Shown piece by piece: positions 12,001 to 19,072 of a DNA stretch of 20,346 bases. Origin of the DNA: Pelargonium nanum (lineage: Eukaryota > Streptophyta > Magnoliopsida > Geraniales > Geraniaceae); contig JAYMTF010001974.1 of assembly GCA_036897485.1 (NCBI GenBank), positions 1 through 20,346 on the forward strand, read 5' to 3'. The stretch's first letter is position 1, and each line of letters starts with the position of its first letter. The notes under the pieces are model-generated. The model searched no databases. It worked only from the letters and a program-made list of their open reading frames with translations, and had not been told where the DNA came from. Position numbers and translations under genes: made by a program.

Positions 12001-12509
12001 ATACAAACATAAATACATCTAAATCGTTTACCATTACTCAACCATTTAGCTTGGTTTCATTATCCGTTTCTTTTCTCACCAACCAAACAACACTTCAACA
12101 ACAGCTACACTCCATCAATCACCAAACAAACACAAGTAGAGTTCAATCGCTCACCGAAAATCGCGATAACGACGCCGCGTCCGTCGTACTCAGGGTGAGC
12201 TTCAATGAAGCGATCGGCGCCAATCTCCTTCTTCGGCATGAGAGAAGCCAGGAACGTAGACTCACTAAGCTTAAATTTGCGAAGAGCGCCATTTTCGCCG
12301 CCAGAGGAGCTCGAGCTGAGAGGAGAAGAACCAGGCATTGCCCTAATTCTGCTCCTCCGGCCAACCAAGCCGCCTCTGTAGCTACTGTTTGCTCTTCTGC
12401 TCAGCTTTTTGGGACTTAAAAGCAGAGAAGAGCCGGAGAGAAATGGCGGAGAATGTGGTGACGACACCGACAACGACGTCGCTTTGCATAGCAGCAATGG
12501 TCTTTGCAT
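1..12509 (-). CDS. TPP2: Tripeptidyl-peptidase II, 5' half of gene (17 exons, runs off left edge)
   Basis: TPP2 is a very large subtilisin-family (S8) exopeptidase that removes tripeptides from peptide N-termini downstream of the proteasome. Coding exons, in transcription order: 12155-12509 (or from 12338), 10537-10615, 10378-10451, 8834-8943, 8640-8720, 8061-8147, 7835-7977, 4088-4238, 3876-3998, 3597-3680, 3287-3474, 2971-3145, 2745-2866, 2565-2644, 2089-2147, 1442-1596, 280-458. All junctions are GT-AG and stay in frame, giving 691 codons from the inner ATG with no stop. Numbered from that ATG, Asp62 (FDSGVDP), His289 (SPHGTHVAG), Asn387 (SSAGNSGP) and Ser475 (NGTSMSSP) form the active site; the roughly 225-residue Asp-His spacing is typical of TPP2 and much longer than in ordinary subtilases. 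Plant TPP2 is over 1,200 residues, so about half is missing to the left. No lesion is visible. Confidence 0.96.
280..1596 (-). CDS. TPP2: TPP2 exons 16-17: start of the central beta-rich region
   Basis: Exon 16 (1442-1596) encodes [20 protein letters not shown] and [20 protein letters not shown], ending [10 protein letters not shown]. Exon 17 (280-458) encodes [20 protein letters not shown], then [20 protein letters not shown] and [13 protein letters not shown]. It ends in phase 1 at the donor GTTATA. The next exon is not between 1 and 279, which is intron. This region precedes the large C-terminal oligomerisation part of TPP2, which is outside the window. Confidence 0.93.
459..1441. other. 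TPP2 intron 16 (983 bp), no gene
   Basis: AT-rich intron between exons 16 and 17. It contains an (AG)8 microsatellite at 689-704 and nothing else I can name. Apparent open frames here lack any recognisable protein motif. Confidence 0.8.
1721..2014 (+). mobile_element. TRIM-like LTR retrotransposon remnant in TPP2 intron 15
   Basis: TGGTATCAGAGCC at 1782-1794 is the complement of the initiator-Met tRNA 3' end, the usual primer-binding site of plant copia-type and TRIM elements. About 150 bp later, AGGGGGCG (1936-1943) resembles a polypurine tract directly before TGTTATAG, a plausible LTR start. The next roughly 60 bp end AAGCTTTTAGTTTAG (1987-2001), echoing AAACTTTTAGTTTAA (1766-1780) just before the primer site. 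A 150-bp interior flanked by short similar ends is the TRIM layout. The left LTR is badly decayed and no target duplication was found, so the outer limits are approximate. Confidence 0.45.
2089..2866 (-). CDS. TPP2: TPP2 exons 13-15: end of the peptidase domain
   Basis: Exons 2745-2866, 2565-2644 and 2089-2147 encode [19 protein letters not shown], the [19 protein letters not shown] block that closes the S8 domain, [19 protein letters not shown], and [18 protein letters not shown]. They match plant TPP2 nearly residue for residue in order. Intron 13 is 100 bp. Intron 14 (2148-2564) is 417 bp, and I saw no element in it. Confidence 0.93.
2971..4238 (-). CDS. TPP2: TPP2 exons 8-12: subtilase core with His, Asn and Ser
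   Basis: Exons 4088-4238, 3876-3998, 3597-3680, 3287-3474 and 2971-3145 carry the rest of the active site. Exon 8 has the catalytic His in [13 protein letters not shown]. Exon 9 has [18 protein letters not shown]. Exon 10 has the substrate-binding strand [10 protein letters not shown]. Exon 11 has [14 protein letters not shown] with the oxyanion Asn, then the GVGAYVSP block. Exon 12 has [20 protein letters not shown] and the catalytic Ser in [15 protein letters not shown]. Introns between them are short (89-195 bp). All catalytic positions are intact, so the encoded enzyme should be active. Confidence 0.96.
5560..5740 (-). repeat. LINE thumb-region segment, copy A (expected place)
   Basis: The minus strand reads [12 protein letters not shown], then NLGSIVEKD and [13 protein letters not shown], the LINE segment that normally follows the RT catalytic box. 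It sits between the FADI box (about 5830) and the LRWF block (5290), its normal position. It is about 70% similar by eye to 6365-6545. Confidence 0.7.
6365..6545 (-). repeat. LINE thumb-region segment, copy B (out of order)
   Basis: The minus strand reads [14 protein letters not shown], then [11 protein letters not shown] and DIRNRINA. This is the same LINE segment as 5560-5740 but placed between the endonuclease and the RT core, where it does not belong. It is closer to the family consensus than copy A, so the two are not a recent duplication. Either two LINE fragments were joined or the element was rearranged. Confidence 0.65.
7255..7270 (+). repeat. SINE target-site duplication, left copy
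   Basis: AGATTTCTCCCCTATC, identical to 7364-7379. The sequence is LINE endonuclease (complement of GATAGGGGAGAAATCT), duplicated on SINE insertion. Confidence 0.85.
7271..7363 (+). mobile_element. Short tRNA-derived SINE nested in the LINE relic
   Basis: This 93-bp insert carries GTAGCTTAAGCG (7291-7302), a good RNA polymerase III A box, then GGTTCGAGCC (7324-7333), a near-perfect B box, at tRNA-like spacing, and ends in A10 (7355-7364). It is bounded by exact 16-bp direct repeats. It splits the LINE endonuclease sequence just after ETKWIGEK, so it arrived after the LINE. The body is little more than the tRNA-like head and tail; a typical plant SINE is longer, so this may be a truncated or minimal form. 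Confidence 0.8.
7364..7379 (+). repeat. SINE target-site duplication, right copy
   Basis: Second exact copy of the 16-bp AGATTTCTCCCCTATC, directly after the SINE A-tail. Its first A may be shared with the tail. Confidence 0.85.
7835..8943 (-). CDS. TPP2: TPP2 exons 4-7: TPP2-specific insert between Asp and His
   Basis: Exons 8834-8943, 8640-8720, 8061-8147 and 7835-7977 encode the long insert that sets TPP2 apart from other subtilases. Recognisable blocks are [30 protein letters not shown], the charged helical stretch [19 protein letters not shown], then [38 protein letters not shown] and [11 protein letters not shown]. The middle is rich in Lys and Glu and probably helical. Introns 4 to 6 are 113, 492 and 83 bp. 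I saw nothing but ordinary AT-rich intron sequence in intron 5 (8148-8639). Confidence 0.94.
9011..9047. repeat. Compound microsatellite (GT)n(AT)n(AG)n
   Basis: Eight GT units (9011-9026), then an AT run to about 9037, then an AG run to about 9047. It directly precedes the MITE-like element. Confidence 0.95.
9051..9222. mobile_element. MITE-like element with 13-bp inverted ends
   Basis: The left end AGGAATCTAAGCC (9051-9063) matches the inverted right end AGGATCCTAAGCC (complement of 9210-9222) at 11 of 13 positions. CCAATGAGA also occurs near both ends in opposite orientation. The 172-bp body has no coding capacity. It lies within alternating TA sequence (9026-9037 and 9230-9254), so a TA target duplication is possible but cannot be told from the microsatellite. 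The superfamily is undetermined. Confidence 0.55.
9230..9254. repeat. (AT)n microsatellite
   Basis: An alternating AT run, broken once by a C near 9247, on the right flank of the MITE-like element. Confidence 0.9.
10378..10615 (-). CDS. TPP2: TPP2 exons 2-3: catalytic Asp and following loop
   Basis: Exon 2 (10537-10615) completes the catalytic Asp codon and encodes [19 protein letters not shown] followed by ILDVLD. Exon 3 (10378-10451) encodes the conserved [18 protein letters not shown] turn, ending RGAS. An 85-bp intron with GTATGC donor and TTCAG acceptor separates them. The DSGVDP and CTGSGD blocks are near-invariant in TPP2 from plants and animals. Confidence 0.94.
10616..12154. other. 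TPP2 intron 1 (1539 bp)
   Basis: First coding-region intron, with donor GTGAGC at 12154 and acceptor TACAG at 10616. Nearly all of it from about 10800 to 12125 is a tandem array, described separately. The remaining 10616-10800 is ordinary AT-rich intron. Confidence 0.9.
10800..12125. repeat. Degenerate tandem array, unit about 210 bp, at least 8 partial copies
   Basis: The landmark (A)CCATTTAGCTTGATTTCATT, or close variants, recurs at 10821, 10981, 11152, 11360, 11569, 11784, 11923 and 12047. Full units are 208-215 bp (11152 to 11784); others are shortened by deletion. Each unit also contains TCATCAACCAAACA and a block of CACTACAACAACAAGG with GTCACTCAATC variants. The last copies share a derived deletion (GCTTGAAAGAGAT) and a 49-bp identical stretch (11881-11929 and 12005-12053), showing that the array grew by local duplication. 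It has no coding capacity and fills most of TPP2 intron 1. Confidence 0.9.
12155..12509 (-). CDS. TPP2: TPP2 exon 1 with two candidate start codons
   Basis: The conserved N-terminus starts at the ATG at 12336-12338 ([14 protein letters not shown]...) and continues through [18 protein letters not shown] and the [12 protein letters not shown] strand to the donor GTGAGC. An in-frame ATG at 12507-12509 adds 57 residues. It is the first ATG after an in-frame stop at 12699-12701, with no other ATG between. The extension ([20 protein letters not shown]...) is rich in Ser, Arg and Leu and has no Asp or Glu, as in plastid transit peptides. Both ATGs have a purine at -3. Which start is used cannot be decided from sequence; both may be. 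The splice phase (TTC G|AT) creates the catalytic Asp across intron 1. Confidence 0.9.
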
Positions 12510-13914
12510 ATTGGGGTATTTTGGTAATTTAAGGAGCGGAGATTGCGGTGGTGGTGGAGGCGGCGGCGGCGGCGGCGGCGGCGGAGAAGTGGAGGTGTGG
12601 TTTTTGGAGGGACGGTACAGTTTACTGTTGTTGGGGGATTTAGCGGGTTGCTGTGGTGGTGGTTTTGTTGGTTGTGTTGCGAGCTGCGTGGAAGATGTTT
12701 ATGGTGAAATTACCGGATTAGCCCTTGCCTTGGACTGTTTATCAGTCGGATATTGAGGGTATTCTCATCTTTGTGTATTGGAGTTTTGGACTAAAAATAA
12801 ATAATTATTTTTTTCTGAAGCAAAAAATAAATATTTATTTATTTATTGTTTTCATAAAAAATAAATGATTATTGTCCCATTATGGTTAATTGCTATTGTA
12901 ACGGCTAAATATACAATGTTTGATTAAAAAATTATTGTAAAAGTGGCTAAAATGAAGTTTAATTCAATTTTTTAATTATTTAATTTGGCGAGTATTCCAA
13001 TATTGAAAATGGTAAACATTCCAAGAGGGATGGTACAAAACTTTATTTATTTGATAAAATTAAAAAACTAAAATGTTTCGTATGTTACATAAGTATTGTT
13101 TCAATGAAATTGTGGCCAAACAATAATTTTATTAGTTTAATTATAAACAATTGAATGCACGCTTGAACTTGAAAGCTTGAGGGGACACGCAACTCAAACC
13201 ACTTGCCACTTATATTATTTAAACTTATTTATCGTGAATTTCATGTGTTTATGGATTCGATCCAAATTATATGTTCTACTGGAAAACAAACAGTACAAAC
13301 AAAATAATCTCTTCTGAAAAGTGTAACAATATCTTGTACACTTAACCTTTTATGATGCACAAAAGATTCATCCATCAAAACTCAACAAATACACCACACT
13401 GACACAGTCATGTGGCAATTAACCAAATAGATGTAATATGAAATTGCTCTTATGTAAATATATATCTGTTCTGATTACATTATCACTGAAAAATAATTAT
13501 AATCCAAAAACCAATGTTCTTTGAAACACCTCTTCCAAAAACCCCCAAGAATGGTTGAACTTTCTGTGTGTGTTTGTGTTTATCTTCTCAGCAACCTAAA
13601 GAATGAGCTTTTTGCTGTTTCTCTGACTAAAAAATCAATGGACCTATACTGATACATCAACTGAGGAATGTAGAAAGATATGCAACTTTTCTGCACCAAT
13701 GTGTGCATAGCAATTGAACTATATATGTACCCTTTGTTTCTTCCAAATCTACCAGATAGCTTCATCATAAGTCAAAACCATGTTTAGAGTTTTTCGCCAA
13801 AAAATTGATGTTCGGTATAATCTGCAGTATTTTTTTGCATTTTCGGGTTTAGATTGGCGAAGAAAAGAGCAACATTTAGAAACATTTGAAGTAATTAGGA
13901 CATTACCTGAGGTT
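12510..13914. other. Intergenic region: TPP2 leader and promoter, PAE 3' UTR
   Basis: This 1.4 kb lies between the TPP2 start and the PAE stop codon, both genes being on the minus strand. The part next to TPP2 (to about 12720) is GC-rich and is the likely TPP2 5' leader; in-frame codons stay open up to a stop at 12699-12701. From about 12770 to 13150 it becomes very AT-rich, with ATAAATAAT-type runs, and probably includes the TPP2 promoter. The part next to PAE should hold its 3' UTR. I could not fix a TATA box, a transcription start or a poly(A) signal with confidence. Confidence 0.7.
12561..12584. repeat. (CGG)8 trinucleotide repeat in presumed TPP2 leader
   Basis: Eight uninterrupted CGG units on the plus strand (CCG on the TPP2 sense strand), preceded by GGTGGTGG sequence. 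It lies 52 bp upstream of the outer TPP2 ATG, so it is probably transcribed as a CCG run in the 5' leader. Confidence 0.9.
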
Positions 13915-14019
13915 TTATGGTATAATGTTATGGCAGGTAGTGTCACAAGGATAAGCACAGTCAATCACTTTGGTCACTCTTCTGCCAAAATACCAATCAC
14001 CAACTGCTTCTGCGATGGT
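13915..14019 (-). CDS. PAE last coding exon
   Basis: Encodes [20 protein letters not shown] then [14 protein letters not shown] and stop TAA. The AVGDWYF and DCxYPCxxTCHN motifs are the standard PAE C-terminus, so the 3' end of the reading frame is complete. Confidence 0.95.
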   Translation of the reverse strand, partial: TIAEAVGDWYFGRRVTKVIDCAYPCDTTCHNIIP

Positions 14020-17000
14020 CTGGAAATGATACCATGACAAGTAAACAATATGACAAACAGAAAATTGTTCGTAAGAATACGTGAATATTGGATTCCCCAA
14101 GTATAAGTTTATGGTTCATGAAATTGTTATTGAACTGATATGTATTGCATTTCTCATATTCTTGTATTTATTGAAATAAGTTTAGTTGCAGATATGATAA
14201 TGTGTTTCAACAAGATATCTTTTACCTTGTTATGTACTCTTGGGGAGTCAACTGCAAGCCATGTGTCTTGCGACTCGCTTTGGCAATGAGCAAAGCATGA
14301 ATTTATGAACATTCCTCCTCTTCTCGAATATTTGAAGAATGGACTAACTGCTGAAAGCATATCGCGCCTAAAACCTGAACGTTAAGGAAAAACATGAGTC
14401 TCTTTTTTGGTTAATTGTTGCAAATTTTATCTTCCTACAGGAAATAGGTTCAAACTAACCTTGCAATTTACTTATCTGATCTGCATTGCACGCGGCTGGA
14501 TCAAGCTTGCAACGATTCCAGTGTCCACGCGGATCAGCAGAAGGAGGCACCAGTATATGATGGAACTGTAAAGATTTGAAATTTTACTCATTCTTATGTA
14601 TCAATGTGGGATAAAAGTTATGTGATTTTACATGACAAGAAGTAGAGAAATTGGTTTGTACCTGATAAACGTCATATGCTGAGTTTAAGATGAACATAGG
14701 CGTTGTGATGTATTTCAATGCATATTGCGGGAAGAAGCACTGCATAAGAGCAAAAATATATTAGAACCATGTGATATACCTGGAAAGAAAGGTTTGGATG
14801 GAGCAAGAATATACAGCATGTAGCAAAATTCATACCAGATGTGGATAGGGAATAGAACTGGTGCATTCACTATGCAAATTCTGTTTCACACCCTGTTGAC
14901 AGTTCCCACATGTGAATAAAACATTTAAAGAATCTAAACTTGAAATATTTGTTATTCAATTATCACTTCTATGCACTATTAAAGCCATTTCATTGATTGT
15001 TCTATCTAATCCTAATATTCTTAGGTAGCATTTGGAATAGAACTTTTGTTCAAGAATGGGAATCAAGAATCGGATAGAACTCAATGTTCATGTTTAGATT
15101 TGGATTTTTCGGTCATGAGAATGGCTATCAAATAGGAATCTCATTCCCATTCCAAAAAAAAAAAAAAAAAAACTTTCAAACACTACAGTTCTAGGTATTT
15201 GCTAAATAGCAAGTTTTACATCTATGTGATGAAGATTATGCGGTTATGACTCTCATTTAGCAAGAGCATTTACAGAACACATTTTGTAAACATATATTCG
15301 CCGATTGGCTTTTGAATAATTAGTCTACATTACAAAGAAAGTCGATAAGGACATGTGTACCTGTAGAAACATAAGATTGTAGAAGAAGGATCTTATAGAG
15401 TGGTTCAAGCTTATGTCTCTTCTGCAAAATGGAAGGCAAACGAGTGAATAATTCAAATAAGATCAGGTTTTAAGTGTAGAAATGCTGTCAAACGAGTGAA
15501 TAATTCAAATAAGATCAGGTTTTAAGTGTAGAAATGCTGTAGAGCTTCACTTCAGAAAAAATGAACTCACTCGTCGAGAAAAAGTCCAGCGTCACTTAAG
15601 CATTTCACACTAGTAGTCTTCGGTAAAAGGCTAGTGAAGTCATCGCAATGCAAGAAGGCTGCTAGACCACCAGCAGAGCAACCTGAAAGCAAAGCCTGCA
15701 GAAATGATTGAACAAAAAATGAGGACTAACTTGACTGAAGCAACTTATAATTTCACCATTTATTTTATTTCGACTTACATTGTTTTCAGGTTACCCAATA
15801 TTCATCATTGGTTCAGAGTTTGCATTAATCATAATTTACTTATTGTTCCAAATTCTTGTTATAAACTCTCCAGCCAAAATGAAATTCTAAGTAATATAGG
15901 TGAAATCAATAGATACATCAAGAGTTTGGTTTTACCTTATTTGCACTCCCCAAGCCTTTTGGCAGAAGATCAAGAATGATAGCTCTCCAAATCCGTTGCC
16001 CTCTAAAGTAAAGTAAAGTTGTCTGCTCATTTTTTGCACACACAACAACACAAGCAATTACTCAATTCAAGTAAACCACAATGAAAGTAAATTTTGAAAC
16101 ATATGAGCTTCTAAATGGCAATTAATTAGAAGAACAACAATGTATCAAGAACAAGTAAATGAAAGGAAACTTGAATGAGAGGCTCACCCCATTGTCGAAC
16201 TTGGAATCTCCAGCAAATGAGGCTCCATCACAATATCTTAGCTTCACACGGTTCCAATTGTAAAAATCTGGGGAATAAACAGTAAGTCCAAGTCCACTCA
16301 AATGCACAATAAAAAAATGTTGAGAACAAGATTTCACAAAATTGCTAGACACATGCAATTTGATGTGAGCATTTATTTTCTACCAACATCGATGATAAAA
16401 CATCAAGGAAAATCATTCTCGCCAGAAGAAAAAAGTATCTTCAGCAACCTAGCATTATGCATTTCCTAAAACTAAAAGGAAATGTCCCCAGTTCAATAGT
16501 AACTAACATGTACCTATAAAAGTTCATAGATTATTCCACCAAATGATCTTGAAAAAGCGAGTTGAAGACGTATATAAATTAAATTAAGTATAAATATTTG
16601 GTTAATCCAAGCAAAATGATACTTCCTCTCTCCCAAAAATAAGAGTTCACTTGCTCTAAGAAAAAATTAACAAAGTGAATGTTCACTTGCATGAATTACC
16701 ACAAATATATATAAGATAAGTTACATGATGGGTAACTATGTAAATTTCACATCTATCGTTTCCTACTTTTTATGCATACATCAAGGAAAATCACATCCAC
16801 CAAAAGTAAAAGTAATTTTAGGAGCCTCTGGTTTAATAGTATGTCTTTGCTAGCATCAGTAAAGTCTTTGTCCAAAAGTAACTGAGACCTATAAAATTCA
16901 TTAATTTTATAATAATAAAAACTTCCAAATGAAGCTGATAAATGAGTGAGTTGATTCTAAGATAAATTTCAGAAATATTATGGTTGTTGAAGCAAATTGA

Positions 17001-19072
17001 CAACTCCTGAATTCTCAGAAGAACAGAGGAAAAGATGGAGAAAGAGAGAGCAGCCAGCCCACATGGACGTCTAACGCAATGAGCTGGCCCATGCTCTCAC
17101 ATAGATCTCCATAACAGATTATGGCATCCAGCTAATGCTCATGCAGCTTGTCGGAACTGAACTGTGAACTCAAGTTTTTCTATTGAGATTATGAGTTCGA
17201 ATCTTATTAAATGTTGTTGAAATGAGTCATGCAACGAGGAGACATCCTCGAAAGAAGATTTTGCATTATGAAGTCAACATAATTTTAAACATCAAAGAAT
17301 ATGCATGTGATCTGTTATGGGGTTACCATTTTCCAACCCATGTTCTTGCTAGAGAATCTGAAATCTAAATAAATTTCAAATGGTCCAAACAATCTTGAGT
17401 GGTTCCAAACAATCTCGAGTGGGGATGCAAGAGTCCAAACCCATTAAGTTAAGGTTGGAATCTTTAGGCTAAACTCAGAAAATTATTACAAGATGCAAGG
17501 GCAAAAACTTATTAATTAAGGTTGAAACCTATTGGCTAAATTCATAAACTGGTACAAGATGCAAGGTCACATTGGTCAGTTAACACAAGAGGTGACAAAT
17601 TAAGAAAAGGGGACCTTGTTTAATCTAATCCTTAGGATAAGGTAGCAGAAAAGTCAGAGGACTGTTCCAAACTGAGAAAGCTAGCTGTCTGACTTGGTTT
17701 GTCCTCTACTGTTCACATGAAAAGGACAACAGAGAAGAAGAGAGGGACATGAACTTGTCTTTAAACTAACTTTTAGTGATAAAACAACTAGATTTCCAGT
17801 ACTAAACACACATATATTGTAAAATGAAAAGTATTGTCAGCTAAATGTTAGAGTAACAAGAGGCAAGAGCAAAAGATAATGATTGGAACAATTGAGATTA
17901 GTGTGCTCTTAATTTAATCAGAAAAATATGTATATTTTCTAACAAAATCATTCAATCTACAAGGCTCTCACTATTGTGAAGTTTCAAATGATCAACATAT
18001 GTATTCAGTCTTAACTATGCTTCAACAGAAAAACTGTTTAACCAAAAACAAAAAACAATAACGTAAAATAAATTGAAATAAGAGACTGTCATGCAACTCA
18101 GTGTGAAATTGAAGTAACAAAGGCTATTTCTGAGTCTCTGAATGTACATAATTTTTGGAAAGTATAAAAAAACAATATAAGTTGAATTTTGTAAGAAATG
18201 GTTGAACTTAGACACTTCATTTCTTGATTTCCTTATTTTATTATATCCTTTAGTTATTATATTCCAGATATGACTCCTGGCACATCTATGAGTGTTTTTT
18301 CATTATTTCTTGAATATAACTTTAGAGGAGACAAGACTAGTGATTCACAACCTGATTCAACTTGGTATCAACTTGTTTTCATTCTATAGTGACATTGAAG
18401 TACACGACTAAAGCTCTATAAATGGAGAAAATGAAATGCATAATTATTAGGAGCAGCAGAATTTGACTATTATGTATTCCACTCATTCATTATCCAAAAG
18501 ACTTGTTTAATTAAGTATATACAATTGAATAGGAACACTTAATTAAATAATGTGACATTATTAATATATTATCTAATTACATAGCTAATATATTTATAAT
18601 CATGTTCAATTCATGTTAGATTTGTTAACACAAAACGATAATTATTAAGGTCCCTCTTAGCATTTAAATCTATTGCATTTAAGGCAAGACAGTGATAGCA
18701 AATAATAAGATAAGTACTACTTGCATCTCACCTCATCTCTTGCCTAGTTAAAGCAATATAAACATGACACATCTGTTTGTACTTAATATTTGAAAATGAT
18801 TATCAAATGTGATGTGTTAGTTTTGATTCATGTAGCATGTTTAACTTCAAACATGATACGTTAACATGAATTCTTAGCTCTACAGTAAATTCATTTTTGA
18901 ATTTAACATGGCTAGTAACACTTGTTGAACAAATATGCCTACCTGGATTTAGAGAAGCATTGTTGCTCAAAATTCCAGAAAACACCTCCCATTTGGTCAT
19001 GTAAGTGGTTGATCCACGCCTAGAATTTGCTCTCTCCAAGCAAGATGGTATATCATTACACCACCCACCACC
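13915..19072 (-). CDS. Pectin acetylesterase (CE13, PAE/Notum family), 5' end missing
   Basis: Secreted cell-wall enzyme that removes acetyl esters from pectin galacturonate. Coding exons in transcription order: 18943-19072, 16188-16267, 15936-16022, 15571-15695, 15361-15421, 14836-14892, 14662-14739, 14460-14565, 14226-14374, 13915-14019 (stop TAA at 13915-13917). All junctions are GT-AG and in frame, giving 325 residues. Numbered from the first visible residue: GGGWCN (1-6), [20 protein letters not shown], nucleophile Ser106 in LLSGCSAGG, Asp203 in ILNSAYD, His221 in PRGHWNRCK, then [20 protein letters not shown] and [14 protein letters not shown]. Plant PAEs are about 400 residues; the signal peptide and the DGxPPxYH segment before GGGWCN are absent. 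Exon 1 probably lies beyond the right edge. No internal lesion is visible. Confidence 0.94.
14226..15421 (-). CDS. PAE exons with catalytic Asp, catalytic His and Cys-rich end
   Basis: Exon 15361-15421 encodes [20 protein letters not shown]. Exon 14836-14892 encodes [19 protein letters not shown]. Exon 14662-14739 encodes [20 protein letters not shown] then AYD with the catalytic Asp. Exon 14460-14565 has [19 protein letters not shown] with the catalytic His. Exon 14226-14374 has [20 protein letters not shown]. The regularly spaced cysteines fit a disulphide-bonded secreted protein. Confidence 0.93.
15025..15186. mobile_element. MITE-like inverted element with poly(A) run in a PAE intron
   Basis: The ends are GTAGCATTTGGAA (15025-15037) and, inverted, GTAGTGTTTGAA (complement of 15175-15186). 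Just inside, AAGAATGGGAATCAAGAATC faces the inverse of GAATCTCATTCCCATTCC. GGAATGAGAATGG-type subterminal sequence is common in plant hAT or Harbinger-derived MITEs. A 19-A run (15154-15172) lies near the right end. No certain target duplication was seen, and the superfamily is not assigned. Confidence 0.5.
15437..15540. repeat. Perfect 52-bp tandem duplication in a PAE intron
   Basis: 15437-15488 and 15489-15540 are identical, beginning CAAACGAGTGAATAATTCAA and ending AGAAATGCTGT. They make up 104 of the 149 bases of the intron between exons 15571-15695 and 15361-15421. The lack of any difference suggests a recent event, or a local assembly error. Confidence 0.95.
15571..16267 (-). CDS. PAE exons with substrate loop and catalytic Ser
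   Basis: Exon 16188-16267 encodes [20 protein letters not shown]. Exon 15936-16022 encodes [20 protein letters not shown]. Exon 15571-15695 encodes [20 protein letters not shown], with the serine nucleophile in GCSAGG, followed by [13 protein letters not shown]. These are the best-conserved blocks of the CE13 family. The introns between them are 165 and 240 bp and unremarkable. Confidence 0.94.
16268..18942. other. PAE long intron (2675 bp)
   Basis: AT-rich intron without coding sequence. At 16622-16650, TTCCTCTCTCCCAAAAATAA resembles a Stowaway-type MITE left end, but no matching right end was found. At 17374-17570 there are short local duplications: CCAAACAATCTTGAGTGG followed by CCAAACAATCTCGAGTGG, and ACAAGATGCAAGG twice. 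The rest shows nothing I can name. Confidence 0.75.
18943..19072 (-). CDS. PAE first visible exon (GGGWCN block)
   Basis: Begins in phase 0 after the acceptor GTTAACAG with [20 protein letters not shown], the strand and oxyanion-loop motif that follows (H)xE in PAEs, and continues through [20 protein letters not shown] to donor GTAGGC. The family expects a preceding exon ending in Glu. Nothing resembling it was found between here and the right edge. Confidence 0.9.

Noticed and set aside
12051-12419. Plus-strand open frame of 122 codons
   Set aside because: Overlaps TPP2 exon 1 antisense and the end of the tandem array; it has no recognisable motif.
12409-12756. Plus-strand open frame with a long poly-Gly run
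   Set aside because: It is the antisense of the TPP2 leader and exon 1; the Gly run is the CGG repeat. There is no independent coding evidence.
13780-14037. Plus-strand open frame of 85 codons
   Set aside because: It is antisense to the last PAE exon, whose minus-strand reading gives the conserved AVGDWYF and [11 protein letters not shown] motifs.
17185-17200. Second tRNA-like B box (GAGTTCGAATCTT)
   Set aside because: No A box at the right distance, no A-tail and no flanking duplication; a chance or heavily decayed match.
12155-19072. Functional gene cluster linking TPP2 and PAE
   Set aside because: The two enzymes act in different compartments and pathways, and the spacing is that of ordinary neighbouring plant genes; nothing in the sequence suggests co-regulation.
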